Source: REEB76 sp963774895
Lineage (GTDB): Bacteria > Pseudomonadota > Gammaproteobacteria > Natronospirales > REEB76
Direction: 5' to 3'
NCBI GenBank assembly: GCA_963774895.1
Contig: CAVZGN010000001.1
Coordinates: forward strand, 186,001-250,000
DNA: 64,000 bases
Positions 26,934 through 35,256 of the stretch are shown here, piece after piece. The notes under the pieces are model-generated. The model saw nothing but the letters and a program-made list of their open reading frames with translations, searched no databases and was not told the DNA's origin. Numbering within the stretch: the stretch's first letter is position 1; the number at the start of each line of letters is the position of its first letter. A program made the position numbers and the translations under genes.

Positions 26934-27849
26934 GCCTGCTGCGCCGGTTTCCATTGACCTGCAGGCCACGCTGCGGGATGCCGACATCAAGCCCATCCTG
27001 GAGCAGCTGGATTCCCAGTATCTGGGGCTGGAGCCGGTGAAGATGCGCATCCGCGAGATCGCGGCCCTGCTGCTGGTGGAAAAAGCCCGCCGCCAGCTCG
27101 GCCTGAACAGCACGGCTCCGAGCCTGCACATGAGTTTCTCCGGCAATCCTGGCACCGGCAAAACCACTATCGCGCGGCGCATGGCGGAGATCCTGCACCG
27201 GCTCACCTATATCGAGAAACCCACGGTCGTGGAAGTCACGCGCGACGATTTGGTAGGCCAATACATCGGCCATACCGCGCCCAAGACCAAGGAGGTGCTA
27301 AAGCGCGCCATGGGCGGCGTGCTGTTCATCGACGAAGCCTATTACCTGTACAAGCCCGAGAATGAGCGCGACTACGGCATGGAGGCCATCGAGATACTGC
27401 TGCAGGTCATGGAAGCCAACCGTGACCGGTTGGTGGTGATCTTCGCGGGCTATAAGCAGGCCATGGATACCTTCTTCCGCAGCAACCCCGGCTTGTCCTC
27501 ACGTATCGCGCACCATATCGATTTCCCCGATTACACCATCGACGAACTCGTGGGGATCGGCAAGCTCATGCTGACGGAACAGCAATATGCATTTTCTCCA
27601 GAGGCTGAAAACACCTTCCGCAATTATCTGACGCGGCGCATGCGCCAGCCGAATTTCGCCAATGCCAGGAGTGTGCGCAACGCCCTCGAGCGTGCGCGCC
27701 TACGGCAAGCCCGGCGCCTGTTTCATGAGGCCAAGGGTGCCGTGGGCATGGCTCAGCTCATGACCATTGAATCATCCGATCTGCTCGGCAGCCGGGTGTT
27801 CCAGGACGCACAGCCAGACGAGCCCATGCTGTTGCATTCCACGCGTTGA
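26926..27849 (+). CDS. cbbX: Red-type RuBisCO activase CbbX
   Basis: A hexameric AAA+ remodeller that pulls on the large-subunit C-terminus of inhibited red-type RuBisCO. Walker A is GNPGTGKT (residues 73-80), Walker B is VLFIDEAYYL, and the arginine-finger region is NPGLSSRIAHHIDFPDY. ATG at 26926 gives the usual 307 residues; the longer frame from 26821 runs inside cbbS. It overlaps cbbS and should be translationally coupled to it. Confidence 0.97.
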   Translation: MTEPAAPVSIDLQATLRDADIKPILEQLDSQYLGLEPVKMRIREIAALLLVEKARRQLGLNSTAPSLHMSFSGNPGTGKTTIARRMAEILHRLTYIEKPTVVEVTRDDLVGQYIGHTAPKTKEVLKRAMGGVLFIDEAYYLYKPENERDYGMEAIEILLQVMEANRDRLVVIFAGYKQAMDTFFRSNPGLSSRIAHHIDFPDYTIDELVGIGKLMLTEQQYAFSPEAENTFRNYLTRRMRQPNFANARSVRNALERARLRQARRLFHEAKGAVGMAQLMTIESSDLLGSRVFQDAQPDEPMLLHSTR

Positions 27850-27901
27850 ACGGGATTCACATGTTCTACCATTGCAACATTCCATACTCCGGTAAGCCGC
27901 T

Positions 27902-28813
27902 ATGTCGGTGAGGTATCCGGTCGTGGCCGTCACCGGTTCATCGGGCGCCGGTACCACCACAATCAAGCATACCTTCGAGCAAATATTCCGGCGTGAGCGC
28001 ATTACCGCCGCCATCGTGGAGGGCGATGCCTTCCACCGCTTTGACCGGCAACAGATGAAACAGGCGATAACGGAATCCGAAAAGGACGGCGGGCGCGGTA
28101 TCAGCCATTTCGGGCCGGAGGGCAATCTACTGAATGAACTCGAGGCGCTGTTCCGCAGTTACAGTGAAAGCGGCAAGGGCAGGACCCGGCTATATTTGCA
28201 CAATGACCAGGAGGCGGCTCCCTGGAAACAACCTGCGGGCACTTTCACGCCCTGGCAGGATATTCCGGACAATACCGATTTGCTGTTCTACGAAGGCCTG
28301 CACGGAGGGTTTATATCCCCGCAGAATAACATCGCACAGCACGTGGACCTGCTGATCGGCGTGGTACCGGTGGTGAATCTCGAATGGATACAGAAGATCC
28401 ATCGCGACATGAACTTCCGCGGGCACTCGCTGGAATCCATCCAGCACACGATTCTGCGCCGCATGCCCGATTACGTGTACCACATCACGCCGCAGTTTTC
28501 GCGCACCGACGTGAATTTCCAGCGCATACCGACGGTGGATACTTCCAACCCGTTCATCGCCCGCGACATTCCCAGCGCCGATGAAAGCCTCATCGTGATA
28601 CGCTTCCGGTTCCCCAAAAAAGTGGATTTCCCCTATTTGCTGACAATGCTGCCGAGTTCCTTCATGTCCAGGCCCAACTCCATTGTAGTTCCCGGCGGCA
28701 AGCTCGCCATGGCGATTACCCTGGTGGTGACATCGCGCCTCCAGAATCTCATGGAACGCAAGAATGCCGCTTTCAGCAGCCACGAAAGACGATCCCAGGT
28801 GCATGCCACCTGA
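27902..28813 (+). CDS. prk: Phosphoribulokinase
   Basis: Makes ribulose-1,5-bisphosphate from ribulose-5-phosphate and ATP. The proteobacterial class I form is recognised by the P-loop GSSGAGTT (residues 12-19), DAFHRFDR and FYEGLHGG. It is the last gene of the cbb operon, 52 bases after cbbX. The last 15 or so residues (after LMERKN) are probably not native: they are read from sequence continuous with a decayed minus-strand membrane-fusion gene, so the original 3' end may have been replaced. Confidence 0.95.
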   Translation: MSVRYPVVAVTGSSGAGTTTIKHTFEQIFRRERITAAIVEGDAFHRFDRQQMKQAITESEKDGGRGISHFGPEGNLLNELEALFRSYSESGKGRTRLYLHNDQEAAPWKQPAGTFTPWQDIPDNTDLLFYEGLHGGFISPQNNIAQHVDLLIGVVPVVNLEWIQKIHRDMNFRGHSLESIQHTILRRMPDYVYHITPQFSRTDVNFQRIPTVDTSNPFIARDIPSADESLIVIRFRFPKKVDFPYLLTMLPSSFMSRPNSIVVPGGKLAMAITLVVTSRLQNLMERKNAAFSSHERRSQVHAT

Positions 28814-29040
28814 GGCCGCATTCACGTCCGCGCGCGCCTTGCGAATTTCTTCGCGGCTGGAGCCTGTATGCATGCGTGCCACGATTGCTTGTTGGGCTGC
28901 CACCTGGGTTTTCGCTACCGCGGCCGCCTATCGAGCTGCGCCAGCAGCTGCCCTTTGTGAACTTGTTAGCCTTCGACCACCAGCATTTTGGCGATACGGG
29001 CGCTGGCATTGAACGCCTTCAGGGCATCTGGCCTATTGGG
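28790..29040 (-). pseudogene. Remnant of an HlyD-family membrane-fusion protein gene
   Basis: Translating the minus strand shows ARIAKMLVVEG, then an in-frame TAA, then QVHKGQLLAQLD, the barrel-sandwich core of HlyD proteins. After a TAG and a frameshift it continues with QVAAQQAIVARM and GSSREEIRKARADVNAA, the helical hairpin seen after that core in YbhG-like proteins. The N- and C-terminal parts are missing. It lies directly downstream of the DevC-like permease gene, so this was probably once another subunit gene of that operon or of a related one. Confidence 0.75.
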
Positions 29041-29044
29041 GCCT

Positions 29045-30202
29045 TTAACCGCGGAATATTTCGAAAGGATCGATGCTCAGCACACGCCGAACGCCGATAT
29101 AACTCGATATCGAGGCAATGACGAGCACCATGCCAAGAGCCAGCAGTAAATTTGAAAAGGTAATCATAGAGGCGTAATTCGGTAGGCGAGCGCGCGATAC
29201 GGCGATCAACAGGCTGCACAGCCCGATACCGAGTCCATAGCCCGTGAGGCTGGTGAACAGGGCCTGGAACAGGATCATGGAAACCAGGGTCCGGCTTTTT
29301 GCGCCAATAGCCTTTAATGCGCCAAATTTCTCCAAGTTTTCGATAATGAAGGTGTAGAAGGTCTGCGCCGAAATTGACAGACCCACGATGAAGCTTATCA
29401 GCGTCATGATCAAAATGTTCATTCCAATACCGGTCTGATACGTGTAGAAGTCCGAGATCCGCTGGTCGAACTCGGCAGCAGTCAGTGCCGTATACCCGAG
29501 CTTGGCAACCTGAGCCTCGATCCCCGGCACATCGGCCGGAGTCTTGGGTTCCACCAGAATGTACGACAGGGTAAATTGCGATTGCGGCAGGTCTTCGATG
29601 GCGCGCGTATACGTCGTATACAGCGTCGGTACGCCGAACAATCCACTGCTCGCGACTTTGGCGATGCCGACGATGCGGACCGTGTTATCGTTCAATTCGA
29701 ATTCGGAGCCGATTGTCGGATTTCCGAGTTTTGAAAACTCGGCGTCATGCACCACCAGGAAGGCGTTGTCACCATAGATGTCGTCGATATTGCCCTGTTC
29801 GAGCGCCGGCCGGCCAGCCAGGCTGGTGTCATCCAGTCCGTAGATGCTGACGGACTGGTAACTGCCATCCGCCAGCTTGACCAGTCCGCCACCGGAATAC
29901 AGCGGCACCGCGTATTTCACACCCTGGATACTGCGCACCGCGTCCAGCACATAGTCCGGCATCGGGATGGTGTTGGCGACGGTATTCACCGCCGGATCCA
30001 TCACCCACATGCTGGCGCCGATATTGGTCACCGTGGATGATGACCGGTACAGCACGCCGGCAAACATGGAGGTCATCTGCACCATCAGGAACACGGCGAA
30101 GGAGATGCCGATAAGCAAGGCCGCGAACTTCGTGCGGTCATTGGCCAGCAGTTTATAGGCGATACGCAGGTTGCCGTTGAATCTCACGGCAGTAACCCCC
30201 AA
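29045..30202 (-). CDS. DevC-like ABC exporter permease (FtsX/MacB fold)
   Basis: 385 residues with an N-terminal membrane helix (about 25-47), a large periplasmic domain, and three C-terminal helices (from about residue 262) with the FtsX signature FIIENLEKFGALKAIGA. This layout is that of DevC/MacB-type permeases, which act mechanically with a periplasmic adaptor rather than moving substrate through their own pore. It is the third gene of an ATPase-adaptor-permease operon with a 6-base gap. The substrate is unknown; DevBCA of cyanobacteria exports glycolipids. Confidence 0.88.
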   Translation of the reverse strand: MGVTAVRFNGNLRIAYKLLANDRTKFAALLIGISFAVFLMVQMTSMFAGVLYRSSSTVTNIGASMWVMDPAVNTVANTIPMPDYVLDAVRSIQGVKYAVPLYSGGGLVKLADGSYQSVSIYGLDDTSLAGRPALEQGNIDDIYGDNAFLVVHDAEFSKLGNPTIGSEFELNDNTVRIVGIAKVASSGLFGVPTLYTTYTRAIEDLPQSQFTLSYILVEPKTPADVPGIEAQVAKLGYTALTAAEFDQRISDFYTYQTGIGMNILIMTLISFIVGLSISAQTFYTFIIENLEKFGALKAIGAKSRTLVSMILFQALFTSLTGYGLGIGLCSLLIAVSRARLPNYASMITFSNLLLALGMVLVIASISSYIGVRRVLSIDPFEIFRG

Positions 30203-30208
30203 GGCGCT

Positions 30209-31138
30209 TCATTGTTGTTTGATGTAGACATCGACCATTTGTCCCGGATATACGGGATGTGTCGGGTTTGCATTGAATTCGAACAATAACGGCAGCACGC
30301 GCACATCCACCCTTTCCTGGCGTTCATCCGAAAGCTCGATCTTGGGCGTCACGTAGGGCTGCATGCGGATGAACTGCAATGGAATGCGCACGTCCGAGCC
30401 GCGGATCGACATCTCGGCAGTGATTTGTTGGGTGGGAGGTAATTCCGGAACCAGAATCTCGTCGACATAGACACGCACCGCCATGACATGCTGTAGCCCA
30501 CCCATGACCACGACCGGGTCGTTGCCCTGGGTGTAGGTATCGTACACACCCTGCGGGGACAGATAGTCACCGACACCGGCGTTGACGGCCATGACGATGC
30601 CACTAACCGGAGCGCTGACCGTGTACTTGGTAAGCATCACCTGGTTGAGTTGGTACTGTTTCCTGGCGAGCGCCACGTTGGCCGCCGCCACCTTGACGGC
30701 GTTCAAATCGTTATCGATGGTATCGCGCGAGATGTAATCCGGGTTGATGTCATACACCGCTTTTTGTTTGTTGTACTCGTCGGTCGCGGTCTTGAATGCG
30801 GCCAAGGCAACGGTCAATTGTGCGCTGGCTATCAGCAGGTTAGTCTCCTGGATGGTGGTGTCGATCGTGAATAAGGGCGCCCCTTTCTTGACATCTTGCC
30901 CTTCATGCACGAATAAGGCACGCAAGGTTCCGGAAACTTCTGGATATACATTCATGTTGGAGCCGCTGGCCTGCTCGCTCTCGATGATGCCATTGGCATA
31001 GATGCCTTTGACGAACGGGTTGGAGGCCGGCTGGTATACCGGTGGCTGGGCGTGATGCGGCAGGTTGTAGATGTAGGCGCTCAGCAGCGCCGCCAACAAG
31101 CCCACGAAAGACAGGATAAATATCAGCTTGGTCTTCAT
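30209..31138 (-). CDS. Periplasmic adaptor (HlyD/DevB-like)
   Basis: 309 residues with one N-terminal membrane anchor (about residues 5-24), a biotinyl-lipoyl-like split core (SGTLRALFVHEGQDVKKGAPL and SAPVSGIVMAVNAGVGDYL), a helical hairpin and a beta-barrel ending in HPVYPGQMVDVYIKQQ. It should link the DevC-like permease to an outer membrane channel, which is not encoded nearby. It overlaps the ATPase gene by 4 bases. Confidence 0.88.
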   Translation of the reverse strand: MKTKLIFILSFVGLLAALLSAYIYNLPHHAQPPVYQPASNPFVKGIYANGIIESEQASGSNMNVYPEVSGTLRALFVHEGQDVKKGAPLFTIDTTIQETNLLIASAQLTVALAAFKTATDEYNKQKAVYDINPDYISRDTIDNDLNAVKVAAANVALARKQYQLNQVMLTKYTVSAPVSGIVMAVNAGVGDYLSPQGVYDTYTQGNDPVVVMGGLQHVMAVRVYVDEILVPELPPTQQITAEMSIRGSDVRIPLQFIRMQPYVTPKIELSDERQERVDVRVLPLLFEFNANPTHPVYPGQMVDVYIKQQ

Positions 31139-31845
31139 GCCGCGGCCTTGGCTTGGCCGGTGATGCGACCGTCTTCCATGTTCATGGTGCGATCGGCGAA
31201 TTCCAGGATGCGGGCATCATGGGTGACGATGACGATGCAGCGCGTCGGCGATAGGATTTTTTCCCTAACGAAGGCCACGATGCGTCTGCCGGTGTCGCCG
31301 TCCAGCGAGGCCGTGGGTTCGTCAAAGATGAGGATTTCTGGTTCGCTGACGATGGCGCGCGAGATAGCGACGCGCTGTTGTTCACCGCCGCTGAGCTTCA
31401 CGGGCGGCAATTCGGCCCGGTCTTTGAGCCCCACGATCTCGAGATAATGCCGTGCCTGCTGTATCGCCTGGTCCCAGTCGATGTTTTTGAGAATCAGCGG
31501 TATGGCCACATTTTCCGCCGTGGTCAGGTGCGGGAACAGGTGATAGTCCTGGAACACAAAGCCGATCTTTCCGAGCCGCAGGTCTGCCAAAGCATTGGTC
31601 TTGAGAGCCCAGATGTCCTGTCCGCTGATGCGCACTTCACCGCTGTTGGGCCGTAGGATGCCGGAGATCATGCTCAGCAGGGTGGTTTTGCCGCTGCCTG
31701 AAGGCCCGACGATATACAACATCTCGCCGTACGCGGCCTCGAAACTGCAGTCGCGCACCGCTATGGTTTTGGCTTGGCCCTCGCCAAACCACCTATTCAG
31801 ATTTTTTGCCGAAATGGCTATTTTCGCCGGCATCGCTTCATGCAT
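31135..31845 (-). CDS. ABC transporter ATPase (DevA/LolD-like)
   Basis: A 236-residue ATPase with Walker A GPSGSGKTT, signature LSGGEQQRVAISRA and Walker B ILIFDEPTASLD, in the MacB/LolD/DevA subgroup. The frame extends to 31869; ATG at 31845 or 31833 (MPAKIAIS) are better starts. First gene of the exporter operon. An FNR-like palindrome at 31901-31914 lies 56 bases upstream of the start. Confidence 0.92.
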   Translation of the reverse strand: MHEAMPAKIAISAKNLNRWFGEGQAKTIAVRDCSFEAAYGEMLYIVGPSGSGKTTLLSMISGILRPNSGEVRISGQDIWALKTNALADLRLGKIGFVFQDYHLFPHLTTAENVAIPLILKNIDWDQAIQQARHYLEIVGLKDRAELPPVKLSGGEQQRVAISRAIVSEPEILIFDEPTASLDGDTGRRIVAFVREKILSPTRCIVIVTHDARILEFADRTMNMEDGRITGQAKAAA

Positions 31846-31900
31846 CCTGTATGGGCAGCTAAAAACCATATCAGCCTAGAAGCGCGGCCTGTCCTCCACC

Positions 31901-31914
31901 ATGACGTGGATCAA
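31901..31914 (-). promoter_or_regulatory. FNR/Anr-like box upstream of the ABC exporter
   Basis: On the minus strand the sequence is TTGATCCACGTCAT, matching TTGAT-N4-ATCAA at 8 of 10 positions. It lies 56 bases before the exporter start. The -10 at the ideal distance is poor, so the regulation is tentative. Confidence 0.45.
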
Positions 31915-32201
31915 GCAGGCAACCAAACCGAACCAATCGAAACAATCTGTATCAAATCATGGCAGACTGATCCTGTCCGCTGCCCGGTGGAGAAACAGCA
32001 TCAAGTGCCTGTAGGATAAGGTAAAGCCGCACTGGCCCATCGGGTCTGGGCGATCCCGGACCGACTCCGGACCGCTGTCCGATACGCAATCTTGAGCGGC
32101 GATCAGCAAGCTCGCGAGGCACGCAGGCTGATTTGCACAGCGAGCTGTGATACTGAACCCATGGGGTCAAAGAGACTTGCCAGCGAGGCGTGATGGCTGA
32201 T

Positions 32202-32244
32202 TTGACCTAGATCATTATTACTTGTGGATCGAGATGCGTATACT
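32202..32244 (+). promoter_or_regulatory. FNR/Anr-like box and -10 upstream of ccmF
   Basis: TTGACCTAGATCAT (32202-32215) matches the FNR consensus at 8 of 10 positions. TATACT at 32239-32244 is centred 33 bases further, close to the 31 expected for a class II FNR promoter. The ccmF start is 65 bases beyond the -10. Confidence 0.5.
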
Positions 32245-32309
32245 TCCTATTTGCAGACCATCTGTATGCAAACAACGATGAGCCCGCTGAATTAAGTCTT
32301 GGAGAAACG

Positions 32310-34265
32310 ATGATCCCAGAACTCGGTCAGGTGGCACTGGTGCTGGCTCTATGCCTGGCGTTGGCACAAAGCTTCTTCGGGCTGGCGGGCGCACAGCGCG
32401 GCACCGGCTCATGGATGGCGGCGGTGCGCCCGGCGGCCATTGGCCAATTCCTGTTCACCGGACTGGCCTTCCTGCTGCTGGTGTATTCGCTGCTGCGCAG
32501 TGATTTCTCGGTGCTATACGTCGCGCAGAACTCGAACACCGAACTCCCCTGGATTTACAAAATCGCGGCCACCTGGGGCGCCCATGAAGGATCGCTGTTG
32601 CTGTGGGCCACCATCCTCTCTCTGTGGACCATAGTCGTAGCACTCTTCAGCCGTAATCTTCCGCTGCAGTTCGTTGCCCGCGTGCTCGGCGTCATGGGCA
32701 TCGTCAGCATTGGTTTCCTGCTGTTTATGGTGACGACCTCCGATCCATTCACGCGTCTGCTGCCGGCAGCGCAGCAGGGCGCGGACCTCAACCCGATCCT
32801 CCAGGACCCGGCCATGGCGGGACATCCGCCCATGCTGTACATGGGATATGTGGGACTGTCGGTGGCGTTCGCGTTCGCGGTGGCGGCCCTGATCGGCGGC
32901 AAGATGGATTCCACCTGGGCGCGCTGGGCGCGTCCCTGGACGATCGTCGCCTGGCTGTTCCTGACAGTGGGCATCACCCTCGGAAGCTGGTGGTCCTACT
33001 ATGAACTCGGCTGGGGTGGATGGTGGTTCTGGGATCCGGTGGAGAACGCCTCATTCATGCCGTGGCTGGTGGCCACGGCCTTGATCCATTCGCTGAACGT
33101 CACGGAAAAACGCGGCATCTTCAAAAGCTGGACAGCGTTGCTGGCGATCGCCGCATTTTCTCTCAGCCTCGTCGGTACTTTCCTGGTGCGCTCCGGGGTG
33201 CTCATTTCGGTACACGCATTCGCCACCGATCCGCGCCGCGGCATATTTGTGCTGGCGCTGATTGGAGTTGTAGTAGGTGGTTCCCTGGCCCTGTATGCCT
33301 GGCGTGCTCCCAAACTGGTGTCCGAAGATGGTTTCAGTCCGCTGTCGCGCGAGACCTTTCTGTTGCTGAACAACCTGTTTCTGGTGGTGGCGGCCGCGGC
33401 CATACTCTTGGGCACGCTCTATCCGCTGGTATTGGATGCACTCGGCCTGGGTAAAATTTCCGTGGGGCCGCCGTACTTCAACAGCATCTTCATGCCGCTG
33501 ATGCTGCCGTTGCTGATACTGGTGGGCATCGGGCCCTACCTGTTATGGAAGCATGACACGCTGCAACGACTGTTGGCGCAGTTCAAGATCACCATATGGA
33601 TCGTGGCCGGCGTGACTATCCTTATATTAGTGATGCTGGCGGGGCGCGCCGGGTTCGCTGCCGTCCTGGGTGTGATCATCGCCGGCTGGCTTCTGGTCAG
33701 CACGGTCATGGGCATGGTGCTGCGCTGGCGCCGCCGGCAGAAAATCACGCGCGGCACCTGGGGCATGACCTTGGCGCATCTCGGCGTCGGCATGCTGGCG
33801 CTGGGAATCGCCGTGACCAGCAGCCTGGGCGTCGAGGAAGACGTCACGCTTTCACCGGGACAGAGTACCGTGGTGCATGGCTACCGTTTTACATTTGATG
33901 GCACGCGCAACGTGAGAGGCCCCAATTACCAGGCAATCGAGGCTGAAATCAGTATCACCCGCAAAGGCGAACCGGTCACAGTGCTGCATCCCCAGAAGCG
34001 TGTCTACGACGGCGCCAACTCCAGCGCCACCGAAGCGGATCTGGATCCAGGTCTGTTCCGGGATCTCTATGTGGCCATGGGCGATCAACTGGGTGACAAC
34101 GCCTGGAGCATGCGGCTCCAGTACAAGCCGTTGATACGATTTCTGTGGTTGGGCGGTCTGTTGATGGCGTTCGGCGGAGTGCTGGCAGCTTCGGATCGCC
34201 GCCGGCGCGCCACCATCAAGGTGACCAGCGTCGCCGCTGCCCGGCAAGCGATGGCCAAGGGATGA
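32310..34265 (+). CDS. ccmF: Haem lyase subunit CcmF
   Basis: A 651-residue multi-span inner membrane protein that attaches haem to apocytochrome c with CcmH. The tryptophan-rich WWD signature is present (GWGGWWFWDPVENASFMPW), and His residues in HEGSLLLW and HPPMLYMGY correspond to haem-ligand positions. It heads a ccmFGHI operon and overlaps ccmG by 4 bases. ccmABCDE are not in the window and must lie elsewhere. Confidence 0.95.
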   Translation: MIPELGQVALVLALCLALAQSFFGLAGAQRGTGSWMAAVRPAAIGQFLFTGLAFLLLVYSLLRSDFSVLYVAQNSNTELPWIYKIAATWGAHEGSLLLWATILSLWTIVVALFSRNLPLQFVARVLGVMGIVSIGFLLFMVTTSDPFTRLLPAAQQGADLNPILQDPAMAGHPPMLYMGYVGLSVAFAFAVAALIGGKMDSTWARWARPWTIVAWLFLTVGITLGSWWSYYELGWGGWWFWDPVENASFMPWLVATALIHSLNVTEKRGIFKSWTALLAIAAFSLSLVGTFLVRSGVLISVHAFATDPRRGIFVLALIGVVVGGSLALYAWRAPKLVSEDGFSPLSRETFLLLNNLFLVVAAAAILLGTLYPLVLDALGLGKISVGPPYFNSIFMPLMLPLLILVGIGPYLLWKHDTLQRLLAQFKITIWIVAGVTILILVMLAGRAGFAAVLGVIIAGWLLVSTVMGMVLRWRRRQKITRGTWGMTLAHLGVGMLALGIAVTSSLGVEEDVTLSPGQSTVVHGYRFTFDGTRNVRGPNYQAIEAEISITRKGEPVTVLHPQKRVYDGANSSATEADLDPGLFRDLYVAMGDQLGDNAWSMRLQYKPLIRFLWLGGLLMAFGGVLAASDRRRRATIKVTSVAAARQAMAKG

Positions 34266-34801
34266 AAGCGCTGTTATTTCTGCTGCCGGTCGGCATCCTG
34301 GTGCTGCTGATCGTGCTTTTCTGGAGGGGCCTGTATCTGAACCCATCCCAGGTGCCTTCGCCGCTCATCGGCAAGCCGATACCGGTGTTCAGCCTGACGG
34401 GTGTGGACGGTGCGTCCGATTCACTGAATAGCACGGATTTCCAGGGACATGTCTCGATACTGAACGTATGGGCCACATGGTGTATACCCTGTCGCGATGA
34501 ACACCCGGAGCTGGTGAAACTCGCACAGCAGAAGGTGGTTTCCATCTATGGCCTGAACTATAAAGATGATGCCAACACAGCGGCACAGCTGCTGCAGTCA
34601 CAAGGCAATCCCTATTCGAAGGACGGCTATGATCCCAAGGGGGCTGTAGCCCTCAATTTCGGCGTGTATGGCGTTCCGGAAACTTTTGTGGTGGACAGCC
34701 ATGGCATCATCCGCCATAAATACATCGGGCCATTGACCACATCACAAATCAGTACTCAGCTGATACCACTGGTGCACGAACTGGAACAGGTGTCTCAGTG
34801 A
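34262..34801 (+). CDS. ccmG: Periplasmic thiol-disulfide oxidoreductase CcmG (DsbE)
   Basis: A membrane-anchored thioredoxin-like protein of 179 residues that reduces the haem-binding CXXCH motif of apocytochrome c. The N-terminal helix (residues 2-22) anchors it. The active site is WCIPC (Cys74, Cys77), and the cis-Pro is in GVYGVPETFVVD. The ATG overlaps the ccmF stop as ATGA. Confidence 0.95.
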   Translation: MKALLFLLPVGILVLLIVLFWRGLYLNPSQVPSPLIGKPIPVFSLTGVDGASDSLNSTDFQGHVSILNVWATWCIPCRDEHPELVKLAQQKVVSIYGLNYKDDANTAAQLLQSQGNPYSKDGYDPKGAVALNFGVYGVPETFVVDSHGIIRHKYIGPLTTSQISTQLIPLVHELEQVSQ

Positions 34802-35232
34802 TGCGTTATATCGCCCTGTCAATGTTATTGTTCACGGTACCGGCGCTGGCCGTGGATTCCGAACCCGCACTTCCGAACGCCGTTCTAGAACAGCGTTATG
34901 AAACATTGACCCACGAATTCCGCTGCCTGGTTTGCCAGAACGAAACCATCGCCGATTCTGGCGCAGGCCTGGCAGCCGACCTGCGTGCCCAAGTTCGGCA
35001 ACAGTTGCTGGCCGGCAACAGCGATGCGCAGATCAAGCAATACATGGTTGCTCGCTACGGCGATTTCGTGCTCTTCAAACCGCCCTGGCAACCGGACACC
35101 TGGCTGCTTTGGGCTGGACCGTTGTTGTTGTTAAGCATCGGTGCGTTGGTGGTACTCACAGTGGTGCACCGCAAAGCGCGGCTGGTTGATAGCTCCCCGG
35201 TTGAAGACACTTGGGAAGATCCCGATACCTGA
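34801..35232 (+). CDS. ccmH: Cytochrome c maturation protein CcmH
   Basis: A 143-residue protein with a signal peptide, the redox motif LVCQN (Cys42 and Cys45 in RCLVCQN), and a C-terminal membrane helix. It handles apocytochrome thiols and presents the haem-binding site to CcmF. ATG at 34801 overlaps the ccmG stop by one base; a GTG three bases earlier is also possible. Only the short N-terminal CcmH is present; the TPR part is the separate ccmI gene. Confidence 0.94.
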   Translation: MRYIALSMLLFTVPALAVDSEPALPNAVLEQRYETLTHEFRCLVCQNETIADSGAGLAADLRAQVRQQLLAGNSDAQIKQYMVARYGDFVLFKPPWQPDTWLLWAGPLLLLSIGALVVLTVVHRKARLVDSSPVEDTWEDPDT

Positions 35233-35256
35233 CGCCGGTCATAGGAAGCCCGCAAC

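Larger units (their letters stand above)
31846..32309. other. Divergent control region between ABC exporter and ccmF
   Basis: 464 bases without a gene. It contains two FNR/Anr-like palindromes (31901-31914 and 32202-32215), annotated separately. Between them are a repeated GGACCG and no further structure I can support. Confidence 0.5.

Noticed and set aside
24993..28813. Long alternative frames on both strands across the cbb operon
   Set aside because: They are frame shadows of cbbLSX-prk caused by high GC at third positions; composition and lack of family motifs exclude them.
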